From positions 1 to 25,782 of the forward strand of contig NW_025955472.1 in the NCBI RefSeq assembly GCF_022376445.1: a DNA stretch of 25,782 nt, given 5' to 3'. Positions within the stretch are counted from its first letter, which is position 1, and every line of letters starts with the position of its first letter. This DNA comes from Fomitopsis serialis (lineage: Eukaryota > Basidiomycota > Agaricomycetes > Polyporales > Fomitopsidaceae). Under the pieces are notes generated by a model that saw nothing but the letters and a program-made list of their open reading frames with translations, did no database searches and was not told the DNA's origin. Below are positions 9,814 through 18,684 of the stretch, piece after piece. The translations under genes were made by a program, and so were the position numbers.

Positions 9814-12324
9814 ATGCCAGCAGCGCCCGCCAGCAAGAAAGGACGTGCGAAGAAGAAGGCGGTCAAGGTTGACTCCCCTGCAGAGACCGAAGTTAGCCTT
9901 CGAGGTACGTATGGAGGTGCTCCCGTTTGTGAGCTGAATGTAAGTGCTCACTGATATTGCTCGACCTTGAAGTGCCAGAGACCGGTGGCAAGGCTGCAAG
10001 CGAGGCGCGTCCACGTCGGTCAACCAGACAAGTCGACCCTGAGCTGCAAGAGCTGGCCAGAGAGATCAGGACTCAAGAGCGAGCTGAACGAGGTGCATTC
10101 GAGAAAGCGCGCGAGAAGGAGATCGCCAATCCTACAAGTGAGTACAACTTCGATCGATATCTTATGGTAAGTACATGAGATGGTGACTATTCCGCGCGGC
10201 GCACCAGTTACCCAACCGCGCTCAGCCAAAGCACAAGCGTACAAGGATAGAGGTAGGATGTGTTGTCTACTTCATCCCGAAAACGTGCTGATCGTGATCA
10301 AGTGTGGCTCCCAAGTGGCAAGAAGCGCGAACGCAAAGAATCTGAAGTCGCCGCATCCCCCATGGCGAGTGCTGTCAAGCGAGGGCGTGTGACCAAGACA
10401 GATGGTACGTGCTCACCTCCATAACTCCTACCACCCTCTGTCATGCCTACTGTGTGCGGCACCACCAGACGAGGCTGCCACTGCCGAGGACTCAGGAGAC
10501 CATTGGCACCAATCCAGAGCCAATGCGAGGCAAAGGTACGTACAATATATATGACTAGTAGCACTCGTACAGCAGTCCAATGCTGTTTGGCTCTGCAGGC
10601 CGTGAAGTTAGTGGGATGGACAAGGATATAGAGATGGATCGCACCGACACCACCTCGAGTACGCCGTCTCTCTCTCCACATCATATCCATCCATTCACAT
10701 CGAACCTTTCAGAGAAACCTGTGGGAAGTGTCAGCATGTCAGAGCCGGAGCAAGATTCCGATTACGATTTCGTGCAGTCAGATGCTGGCCGCGAGGACGA
10801 TGAGGACTTCGATGTTGAGCATGAAGCCGGCGTCTCCCAGCACAAGGCGGAGAGGATCGCACAGCAACTCAGACAAGGCGTGAGTACTATATGTCACGCT
10901 CCTCGAGCAACATTTCCCACGCATACTGTCTGCACAACCTTCACAGACTGCAACCTTCGTCTCGAAACCTGGCCGCAAGTCCCGCGACAACCTCACCGAC
11001 GACAAGGCTTCCAGTGACAACGACTCCGAGTACAAGGCCGATTTCCTCGACGACGATGACAGCCAGCTGGGCTCCGACGAGGATGAAAGCAGCGAGCGCG
11101 ATGACAGCGAGTCGAATGGCGAACACGTCCCCGACCCTGCCTGGCAAGTATGTGTTGACCTTCGTCTCTACCACTGAAGCCTGTTTACTGACCTGCTTGA
11201 CACAGGCAATGATTGTCCGTCATGCCCAGCGCCGTACTACGGGCAAATCCGTGACAGCTCCTGTTGGCCTGCCAGAGAACCGCGTCGTCGTCGGCGTCGA
11301 AGGCTCTCCACGTGGGGAGGACGTCACTGAGGTAACATGCCACATAGCCTTCTCCTTAGCTGGTGTCCTCTCAGTCGCGCTGACACTATGGTTGGAGGTG
11401 CAGGTCGATCGCCCCAGCCAACTCACCAAGGTGCGCGGCTCCCCTGGCGGCGAACTCGTGAAAGAAGCCAACAGAGCCCCGACGAAGCCCTCCGAGCAAA
11501 CGGGGATGCCACGCGCTGACACCTCGGAGGTAAGCTATCCATATTCACACAATGTGCACGAGCTGATATCCTTCTATTAGGGATTGCCTGCTCCTGCGCT
11601 CCCGGCACATGAGCACTTCGTGGACGAGCACTTCGTAGTCGTCGCGCGCAAGCCGCGCGGTGGTAAGGCCAAGGCTCAGACCCCCATCACCGATGATAGA
11701 GCCCAGGTATGACCTCCCGAATTGATGAACCCGTGTCGATGTTACTCATGCATCTGTCTGCACCACCACAAAGGCGCCGGCGCCGCCACAGACGGCGACG
11801 AAGTTGGTGCCTCAGGGTACCACCAAGATCTCTGGCGGGAAAGTTGTAAGTTGGCCATATGTGCCACGTCATCTACGCAAAGCGATCACTGCTGACACCG
11901 CCCCTTCACTGTTGCAGCATAAACGGGTAAGCACGATCCCTACGAGATGGTTGTACTGTAGCTGACATCTTCACACATGATACCATCACCCACCTCGCAC
12001 CGACGGGGTGAAGCGGCCATCTCCGGAGGTGGGTACCCAACATTAAAACGACGCGATGCATGTTCTCATGCCTTCTCTCCCCTCACTCGGCGCCCGTGGC
12101 TCAATCCTGAACCATGCAGATATTTGGGACCAGCGATGATGACGAGGACAGTCTGGCTGAGCCCGTGGTGAAGCCTCAGCCCAAGCCATCGCGTCCAAAG
12201 GGTTCCAACGAGGTACGATGCCAGTGCGACCATTGACACAACAACAACATGGGATGCTAACTCTGAAATCTTGTAGGCAGGAGTGTCGAATAGGGCTAAC
12301 ATCAGCAAAACCGGCACTTCCTGA
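9814..12324 (+). CDS. Multi-exon gene for a charged low-complexity, probably nuclear protein; apparent frameshift
   Basis: I do not recognise the family. The exon chain is 9814-9904, 9973-10137, 10226-10252, 10303-10404, 10469-10535, 10599-10658, 10713-10879, 10947-11147, 11206-11331, 11404-11529, 11581-11706, 11774-11845, 11918-11926, 12014-12028, 12120-12212 and 12277-12324. Introns are GT-AG, most 50-88 nt, many with CTGAC or CTAAC branch points. The product is about 497 residues. It has a basic N-terminus (ASKKGRAKKKAVK), a charged helical stretch (VDPELQELAREIRTQERAER), a basic segment VWLPSGKKRERKE, acidic blocks (EPEQDSDYDF, FLDDDDSQLGSDEDESSERD), then proline/lysine-rich tails. This suggests a disordered nuclear protein. 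Exon 10469-10535 only joins its neighbours if one extra base near 10489 is discounted, so this copy may be frameshifted, or a 113-nt intron ending at 10517 is used. The acceptors at 10226 and 12014 are least certain. It diverges from the transposase and may belong to the same element. Confidence 0.6.
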
Positions 12325-13354
12325 TCATCTGACGGGCTGATAGGATAGCCTCAGACAACCTCAGAGTGCCAGATATCTCAGGGTACTCAGGTTACTTCAG
12401 ATGCACAGTGAGTATCAGACAGAAGCAAAAAATCAACCTTTCATTTCAACTTATCGAGTAGTACTAGTCACACATTCAACAGTTGTTTCTAACATCTTCT
12501 ATTAGAAGCAATGCTGTACATTCTACCAGTACACGAATATGAGAGTACAAGTCAGTGAGTAAGCATAGCTTCAGCTACCTCGCAAGCATCCTTGCCTGTA
12601 CCTATGCTGTTCCATATTGTCTGTGCACCGTTCTCGAGTGCTCGTTCGCAAGCATGAGCATCAACCAGTAAGCAAGCGATAAGGCGAGGCGGGCAGGAAG
12701 GCAGGAAGATGAGCAGGTTGTCGCTGCGGGGGTGCATGCAACGCTCGAGGCGGCGGACGTGTTTGTGGGTGCGGGGCTTGGGCGGGAGGTTGTGCTTGTT
12801 ATGAGGTTCTGGAGCGAGCTCGGGAACCTGCAGAAGAATGGCGAGGTCACGGGCAAGGGCACGTTGGACAGCTGGCGCGCGACGGGGACAGGCGTGGCGT
12901 GCGCGTGAGGGCGCATACGGAGACGGACAGGACTGACGATCGCCGCGCGCGGTGGCATGTCCTGACGAGCGATAATCGAAAGGCAGGGCGGCGGGATGGT
13001 GGAGCGACTCGGAGGGACGGTGGCAGGGCGAAGACGGAAGGCGAGGGCGAGCGGGCAGGGTGGCGTGAAGCAGCGGGGATGGCAGGATTCAGCGGCGCGA
13101 GGTCGCGAGGTGGCGGGGACGACAGGAGGATGACATGGTTTGCGGGGCGACGTGTGGCGGGCGCGCTAGGGGATGTAGGGGACACGAGGTGACAACATCC
13201 AACACGCACGAAAACACGTTCACTCACCGTGGCTCTCAGCCGCAGACTATATTAGACCCCCAGGCGATTCTTGGTGATAGACGGGGGACGTAGGTGTCGG
13301 GCAGCTGCCAGTGCGGGTGGCGGGGGACGGGTGACGCTTTGGGCAGTGGGAACC

Positions 13355-13382
13355 GTTTCGGGCAGTGGGCGTCTCGCGGCAC
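13355..13382 (+). repeat. 28-bp direct repeat, copy 1
   Basis: The sequence beginning GTTTCGGGCAGTGGGCGTCT is identical to 13506-13533, 151 bp further on. A related partial copy (GGGCAGTGGG) lies at 13341-13350. The second copy stops four bases before the left LTR of the retrotransposon. Confidence 0.95.
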
Positions 13383-13505
13383 AGGCAGGGCCACGGCGAG
13401 GGCGAGGGCGAGCGGGGCACGGTAACGTCGGCGAGGGCGCAAGGTGACGGGGGCGAAGGGCAGGGCTGCGGACGCGGTAGGCGACGCGAGCACAGCGGTG
13501 GGACT

Positions 13506-13533
13506 GTTTCGGGCAGTGGGCGTCTCGCGGCAC
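13506..13533 (+). repeat. 28-bp direct repeat, copy 2
   Basis: This is identical to 13355-13382. It abuts the retrotransposon insertion point, so the element appears to have landed in a short tandem-like repeat region. Confidence 0.95.
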
Positions 13534-13537
13534 GCGC

Positions 13538-14012
13538 TGTCAGGTCAGAAATGTTTTCCGCTGCGGTTCACCGGGTATGGACAATACCGGGCTATCACAG
13601 TTGTTCGTTGTGGAGGGGGAACTCGAGTAGGTTGTTATCTGTGAAGTGAGTTAGTAGAAACAGTTTCCTTACTTACCACACGTAGGTTGACTGCTCAGCG
13701 GACGTGAAGTATATCGTGGACGTGACGTGATGTGACTGAATACGTGGGCTGATCAGCAACCTGACTTGACGAGTGCGTGGACGTGACTAGACGAGAATGA
13801 TAGTACTGATTATGGATCACAGCTTACCGAGCAAGTTTCACTAGTTTAGCTCAACAGAGGCTTACAGTCACACTTAGACTTTGGGCTCACTGTACTCTAT
13901 TGCTAGGCTAGGAGTGGCTTGCACTACACCGCAGACTTGGCAGCGACACGACTTGTCTGAGCTTTGTCTGGGGGTAACTTGCTTGCCTCTCCCTGCCACT
14001 TCGCAGGTCCTT
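13538..14012 (-). repeat. 3' LTR (minimum extent)
   Basis: It starts TGTCAGGTCAG on the plus strand and matches 25308-25782 base for base except C13564 versus T25334. The match runs to the window edge, so the true inner end lies beyond 14012. Two candidate ends fit a terminal CA on the plus strand: 14061 (GAGTCA, followed by TCCCTTAG, the complement of a short purine tract) and 14479 (CAGGACA, which partly mirrors the TGTC start). A 12-bp word CGTGGACGTGAC occurs twice inside (13715 and 13776). Confidence 0.95.
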
Positions 14013-14017
14013 ATATA
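14011..14017 (-). promoter_or_regulatory. TATA box of the LTR promoter
   Basis: The minus strand reads TATATAAGG. It lies inside or just next to the LTR and points toward the U5 end, as expected for the element's promoter. Transcription would start roughly 30 bp downstream, near 13985 in this copy. In the 5' LTR the matching site straddles the window edge. Confidence 0.55.
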
Positions 14018-14549
14018 CATGAGGAATACACTGATCTAATACTAATTACATGTGTTGAGTCATCCCTTAGTCATTCTCCACAAGCTGAGTCATTTGGGGT
14101 GGCTGTGTGTTCATCTGACTCGTTGCACCCCAATACACTGCCACGGGCCCACTCTGGCCGCTTCCGGGGTCTCTACTGACCTTGATTGCTCAGCGAGGGC
14201 TGTGTCGGCATGCTGTGCACCTAGTCATGGGCTCATTTCTAGGGTACAAAGTGATCCAGGGTACTGGGTGCTTGGACCCTAGATCTATATTTAGCTTGTG
14301 GAGCCTGTGGCTGTGCAATCTGGGGCCATGGAGTAGCTGGCTGTGCAGAGAACCCTAGAAAATGGGGTCTGTCCCTCTTCTCCGGGGCTGTGCAGTGTCT
14401 GAAGATAGACTCTGTCAGTACCAAGATGTTCCATTTGAGTACCATGTTCCATGAGCCAAACAGTTTTGGCTCAGGACATCTGGTCGGCACAAGAAATTGC
14501 AACTGTCCCCAGTTGCGCCCTCATCTCATGCATATCCTACCCTTATTCT
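14013..14549 (-). other. Region between pol stop and the compared LTR
   Basis: It is non-coding and contains the undetermined inner boundary of the 3' LTR and the polypurine tract. Purine-rich minus-strand runs lie at about 14371-14382 (GGAGAAGAGGGA) and 14054-14062. Short repeated words (CTGTGCAG, CCATGTTCCATGAGCC-like) occur between 14280 and 14470 and could be promoter elements if the LTR extends that far. Confidence 0.5.
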
Positions 14550-17500
14550 CTACTCTTCATCTTCATCCTCTGAATCACTATCCTCTTCACTACTGTCTTC
14601 CCTATTGCTGTCTTCTTCCTCACTACTCATTAATTCATCGTCTTCTGTGGCCCATCCTGATTGGGTTGCCTCTTGATCTGGGTCATTTGAATCCATGTCG
14701 TCATCTAGCCAGTTGAGCTCTTCTACTTGTTCTCGAGATATGAATGGAAGTAGCCGGAACGCTGCTATTCCCTTCCTCCCTACTGCTCCATCTAGCTCCG
14801 ACAATACATAGGATCCTCCCTTGGTGCGTCGTACCACCTGAAATGGTCCAAGATACCGTGGATGGTGCTTGCGATCTGCACTCTGCTCAACAGCCTTGTT
14901 GCGTACAAGAACTAGTTCACCAGGCTGAAATGTTTCCTTGTACAGCCGCTTCTCATAGCGCCGTTCAAAGATTTCCTTGGAACGTAGGCGAGTCTTCTTC
15001 AGCAATGCAGCAGCACGAGCAAGATCATCCGGCTTCTTCATGAGCTGTTGGATCCGTAGGCCCAGCAAATCCACTGTGGACATTCCTGAATGGAATCCAT
15101 CCACTAGAAGTGTCATCTCTGCAAGATCAAAGGGCAACACTGGCTCTACTCCATACAACAAGTAATATGGGGAGAAACCAGTTGATTGACTGATAGTCAC
15201 CCGATCTGTGAAGAAAGCATGATGAACATAGTCTGGCCATTTGTCCACTCTTCCGTCACAGGCCTTCAGGATAGATTCACGGATTATGAAGTGACCTCGC
15301 TCAACCACTCCATTAGCCTTGGAATTGTAACTGGAGATCTTGATCTGTGGCAGCTTGTATCGGTTCATGAGTTGTGTGAAAGCTTCCTTGAACTCTGGCC
15401 CATTATCTGTTACTACTTCTCCCACAGCTCCATAACGACAGAGGATCTTCTCAAAGAAGAACCCTGCCACTGACTTGGCCTTCTTGTTCTTCAAGGATCG
15501 TCCCTCACTAGCCCGTGACAGGTCGTCTCGCCCAGCAATGATATGTTTGAACCCTCTGGCCAATGGCATTTCCATGATGTCCAAGTATAACTTGACGAAT
15601 ATGGTAGCAGGTGTAGAGACCATGAGCGGGACTTCCACCTTGCGGACACTGCGGATTTGGCACTGCTTGCAGGAACGAACATGGTGTCGTATGTCATTCC
15701 ACATGCTTGGCCAGTAGAACCGTTCCTTCACAGTATGCATTACTGCCTGTTCTCCTCGATGGCCCAATCCCTCATGAGATTGAGTTAGGATCTCAATTCT
15801 CTTTGCGGCTTTGAGAATGACGAGACGTGGTGGTTGAGATCCATTTCGGCGGTACAACTTATCGTTCTTGAGGAAGTAGCGGCTAGCCCCGCGAATGAAT
15901 CGGCGCTTGGCTTGTTGCGTTGGGAGAGCTGGCATTTCAGCAGTTGTCAGGAACTTCTGATACTGATGCAGAACCTTGTCGGCCTTAGTATTTGCAGAGA
16001 TGAATACATCGGCATGGCTTTGGCTTAGCAAGGTCCTGTAGTCCTGAACTTGCTCATATCCCAAGAGGCGATGGTGATTCCGAACTTCCGTGTACAAGGC
16101 AATGTCATCCAACCATGAATCATCTTCTTCAGCTATCTCTTCTCCTTCGCCGAGTGGCCGTCTTGACAAGGCATCAGGTCCTCGATGTCGCTCCGCTGGC
16201 ACATGGATAAGTTTGAATGTGAACAGTAGTACACCTTGGATCCATCGGTTAATGGTCGCATTTGGTTGCAAGTCTGGCTCGTTAAGCATTCCCTTGATGT
16301 ACTTGGCATCTACCTCTACCTCCAGGTTCTTGACTCCAGTGAGGTATAGGCGGTAAGCTCGTAGGGCTCGATACAAACCATACAACTCCAACTTTGGCTG
16401 AGAATAGCGAGACTCCCGCTCTGACATGGGTATGGATCCATACCGAGCAGGGCGCTTGCGTCCAGCTTCATCGTATTGCGACAGAATGAATCCAACTGCA
16501 TACTTGCTGGAGTCGACCGATAGGACCACTGGATTGTCGGAGCTATAGTCAATGGGCCTCAGGGCGGGGGCTGATGTTACAGCTGCTTTGAGAGCATTGA
16601 ATGCTTCATTGCAGCTGTCTGTCCATTCAAACTCGGCTTCTTTATGTAGAAGCTGAGTCAATGGACGGGCAACCTTGGAATAATTGTGGATCCATATGCG
16701 CACAGTACCACATAGTCCTAGGAATGCTCGGATGTCATGTACATTCCGGAGGGTTGGCCAATTAAGGATCTTGTCTACTTTGTTGGCTTCTGGTAGCCTG
16801 CCTTTGGGTGTACACTTTTGTCCCACAATGACAACCTCTGGACGACACATTTGAGCCTTATTGGGAGCAAAGGTTCCTCCTGCTCGCCCGACTCGATGCA
16901 TGATGCGGTGTACATCCTGAGCGTGTTCCCAGATGAAGCGGCGAATTCCCGGGTTCTCCTTCAGTACTTCTGGATCTCCGTTCTCGTCTGGATACTCCGT
17001 CGCAGGTCCTCGGATAGGCAGGTCATCAATGAAAATATTGGCAGTGCTAGGGATCTCATCTTGTAGGATGAAGGCCATGCACTTCTGAAATTCTGCTGGG
17101 GAGTTGGTGAATCCCATGGGCAGCGAAGTGATTCGAAGTAGGCCTAGCGGTGTCTGGAATGAAGTCATATCTCTGCTCATGGGATGTACCTTGCGGGCAT
17201 CAAATCCCCAGAACAGATCAAAGACTGTATAGCACTTGCGACCAGCAAAATCTTCCACAAAATCATCCACTTTGGGTGGTAGGCCAGCATCTCGAATAGA
17301 TACTTTGTTCAAGGGCTGTAGATCGTGGACAATTCGCAGCTTGCCGTTCTTCTTGACTACGCAGAACCATCTTGAGCGATATGAGGATTGGCTAGGCTCA
17401 TACACTCCTGCCGATATCTTCTCCTTGAGTAGTGCAATGACTTTCTCCTTAATGCCTGGTGGAATGGGAATATTTGCGAATTCCCATGGCTCGTGCGGGA

Positions 17501-18242
17501 CTACCGGAATAATATAGGGTGTGAAGTAGTCTTCTCGGAAAGTACCGCGTTGTGTTTCTTCAAAGGCTAGTGCATTCTCGTTAAGCTTAAGGATATGCTT
17601 GAATAGCTTTTCCTCTTCATGCCAGAGAAAGCCCTTTGGATTGATATCCATTGCTTCGAGGTTTTCTTCATTGAGGCGTGTGCCAGCCGTGAAGTTGGGT
17701 GGATGCACTGGGAGTGGCACTAAAGATGCCAGCGGGTCTCCAGGGATCCGTCGTTCCACTCGTGCATCTTCTGGAAACACGCCAGGTACTGGCTTTACTC
17801 GTCGGTCGACGCGTTTGTAAGCAGCGAGGACATCACTACCATAAAAGGAAAGTAGCTCTTCGCCTTCTTCCAAATTGAGCGCGCGCGCTAACGAGGTCGA
17901 GTCTCTCGCCCCGACTATGTCGGAGTCATCTTCTGCAGTCTCGCTAAGTGTGATAAGTCCTACGAAACACCCGAAGGTAGGACCGCCGAGCTCCGGGCCT
18001 GAGACACTTGGGCTGCACTGACTTGCTTGTGTTTTTCCTAGGTCGAGTGGTGGCAACCGAACTGGGCGCGCGAGCAGGCTTCGGAAGGGGAGTGTCGCGA
18101 GGTTGTGAGCAAGTCGTTGGAGAGGACAGAGTGCTTCGTATTCGAGTGAGTTGATTTGCCCAGTACCAGGTCTTGTCATAAGCTGTCCAGCTAAGTCTCT
18201 CTGTTGGTGGTGCCAGAGACTACCCAAGTCGTCACCAAGCAT
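14550..18242 (-). CDS. pol: Gypsy Pol: reverse transcriptase, RNase H, integrase
   Basis: The chosen ATG at 18242 gives about 1230 residues; another ATG at 18179 is possible. The frame stays open further upstream to about 18824, but only from a TTG and with unconvincing sequence. Domains, by distance from 18242: reverse transcriptase (about residues 260-540) with KKNGKLRIVHDLQPLN, the first catalytic Asp in VFDLFWGFD, SLPMGFTNSPAEFQ and the FIDD box; RNase H (about 560-690) with LSVDSSKYAVG, LELYGLYRAL, VEVDAKYIKGML and GPDALSRRP; integrase with an HHCC zinc site (SHEGLGH and CKQC), the DDE core (LYLDIMEMP, VTDNGPEF, NGVVERGHF; 34 residues between the second D and the E) and a GPF motif in YLGPFQVV. 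No chromodomain is evident. The tail is Ser/Asp/Glu-rich. All expected catalytic residues are present. It copies element RNA into DNA and inserts it. Confidence 0.93.
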   Translation of the reverse strand: MLGDDLGSLWHHQQRDLAGQLMTRPGTGQINSLEYEALCPLQRLAHNLATLPFRSLLARPVRLPPLDLGKTQASQCSPSVSGPELGGPTFGCFVGLITLSETAEDDSDIVGARDSTSLARALNLEEGEELLSFYGSDVLAAYKRVDRRVKPVPGVFPEDARVERRIPGDPLASLVPLPVHPPNFTAGTRLNEENLEAMDINPKGFLWHEEEKLFKHILKLNENALAFEETQRGTFREDYFTPYIIPVVPHEPWEFANIPIPPGIKEKVIALLKEKISAGVYEPSQSSYRSRWFCVVKKNGKLRIVHDLQPLNKVSIRDAGLPPKVDDFVEDFAGRKCYTVFDLFWGFDARKVHPMSRDMTSFQTPLGLLRITSLPMGFTNSPAEFQKCMAFILQDEIPSTANIFIDDLPIRGPATEYPDENGDPEVLKENPGIRRFIWEHAQDVHRIMHRVGRAGGTFAPNKAQMCRPEVVIVGQKCTPKGRLPEANKVDKILNWPTLRNVHDIRAFLGLCGTVRIWIHNYSKVARPLTQLLHKEAEFEWTDSCNEAFNALKAAVTSAPALRPIDYSSDNPVVLSVDSSKYAVGFILSQYDEAGRKRPARYGSIPMSERESRYSQPKLELYGLYRALRAYRLYLTGVKNLEVEVDAKYIKGMLNEPDLQPNATINRWIQGVLLFTFKLIHVPAERHRGPDALSRRPLGEGEEIAEEDDSWLDDIALYTEVRNHHRLLGYEQVQDYRTLLSQSHADVFISANTKADKVLHQYQKFLTTAEMPALPTQQAKRRFIRGASRYFLKNDKLYRRNGSQPPRLVILKAAKRIEILTQSHEGLGHRGEQAVMHTVKERFYWPSMWNDIRHHVRSCKQCQIRSVRKVEVPLMVSTPATIFVKLYLDIMEMPLARGFKHIIAGRDDLSRASEGRSLKNKKAKSVAGFFFEKILCRYGAVGEVVTDNGPEFKEAFTQLMNRYKLPQIKISSYNSKANGVVERGHFIIRESILKACDGRVDKWPDYVHHAFFTDRVTISQSTGFSPYYLLYGVEPVLPFDLAEMTLLVDGFHSGMSTVDLLGLRIQQLMKKPDDLARAAALLKKTRLRSKEIFERRYEKRLYKETFQPGELVLVRNKAVEQSADRKHHPRYLGPFQVVRRTKGGSYVLSELDGAVGRKGIAAFRLLPFISREQVEELNWLDDDMDSNDPDQEATQSGWATEDDELMSSEEEDSNREDSSEEDSDSEDEDEE

Positions 18243-18684
18243 GCCCACATACAAGTACCGAGTATAACCAGTATATTCAGTGCTTTTCGTGGGGTTTTCT
18301 ACGCTATATCGTACACTCGGCGAGTCGAGAAGTCGGGAGCTCGGTACAGTAAGAAGAGTACATACGAGGCAGTCGGGAATCAAATCATAAGAAAACACAG
18401 CCGAAACATGAACACATCGAAACGTAGAGAGACAAGTCATAGAAGTACAAGATCGAGCACAAGGGGCGGACTCGCCGCTACAAACGCAAATTGAACTTAT
18501 CGAGAACGAGATCGTAACCAAATTCATACAGTAAGAGTCGAAGGAACAGTAGCCATCACCTACATGAAGTCGTCTAAGATATCTTCGCCACAAGCTAGTC
18601 GGCTGCGAGCAGACATTAGTTTGTGGGTGCGCACGCGGTGGCTCTACGACGTACAGGAGCGTGCATGCGACCTCGAGCTCGCGC
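18243..18684 (-). other. Spacer between ORF3 and pol
   Basis: These 440 bases are relatively AT-richer than the flanking ORFs. The pol frame is open across them, but the translation (Cys/Ser/Leu-rich) does not look like protein. It may be untranslated sequence that lets pol be expressed separately. No splice pair joining ORF3 to pol was found. Confidence 0.45.

Larger units (their letters stand above)
12325..13537. other. Non-coding, G-rich, locally repetitive region
   Basis: The first 80 bp carry a cluster of CTCAG words. From about 12700 to 13530 the plus strand is G-rich with GAGGGC-type runs, giving long but unconvincing frames on both strands. A plus-strand reading at about 12708-12908 (ending in TGA) looks fairly protein-like (for example VVLVMRFWSELGNLQKNGEV), but I could not assign it or find a start. 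No RNA gene was seen. Confidence 0.45.

Noticed and set aside
4860..12560. Terminal inverted repeats for the Plavaka element
   Set aside because: By eye, no inverted match longer than a few bases was found between sequence left of 5079 and sequence right of 9078 or 12324. A computed self-alignment is needed.
14054..14062. LTR inner boundary at 14061 with polypurine tract AAGGGA
   Set aside because: Not asserted as the boundary because the tract is short and the second LTR is cut off at 25782, so the comparison cannot confirm it; 14479 is also possible.
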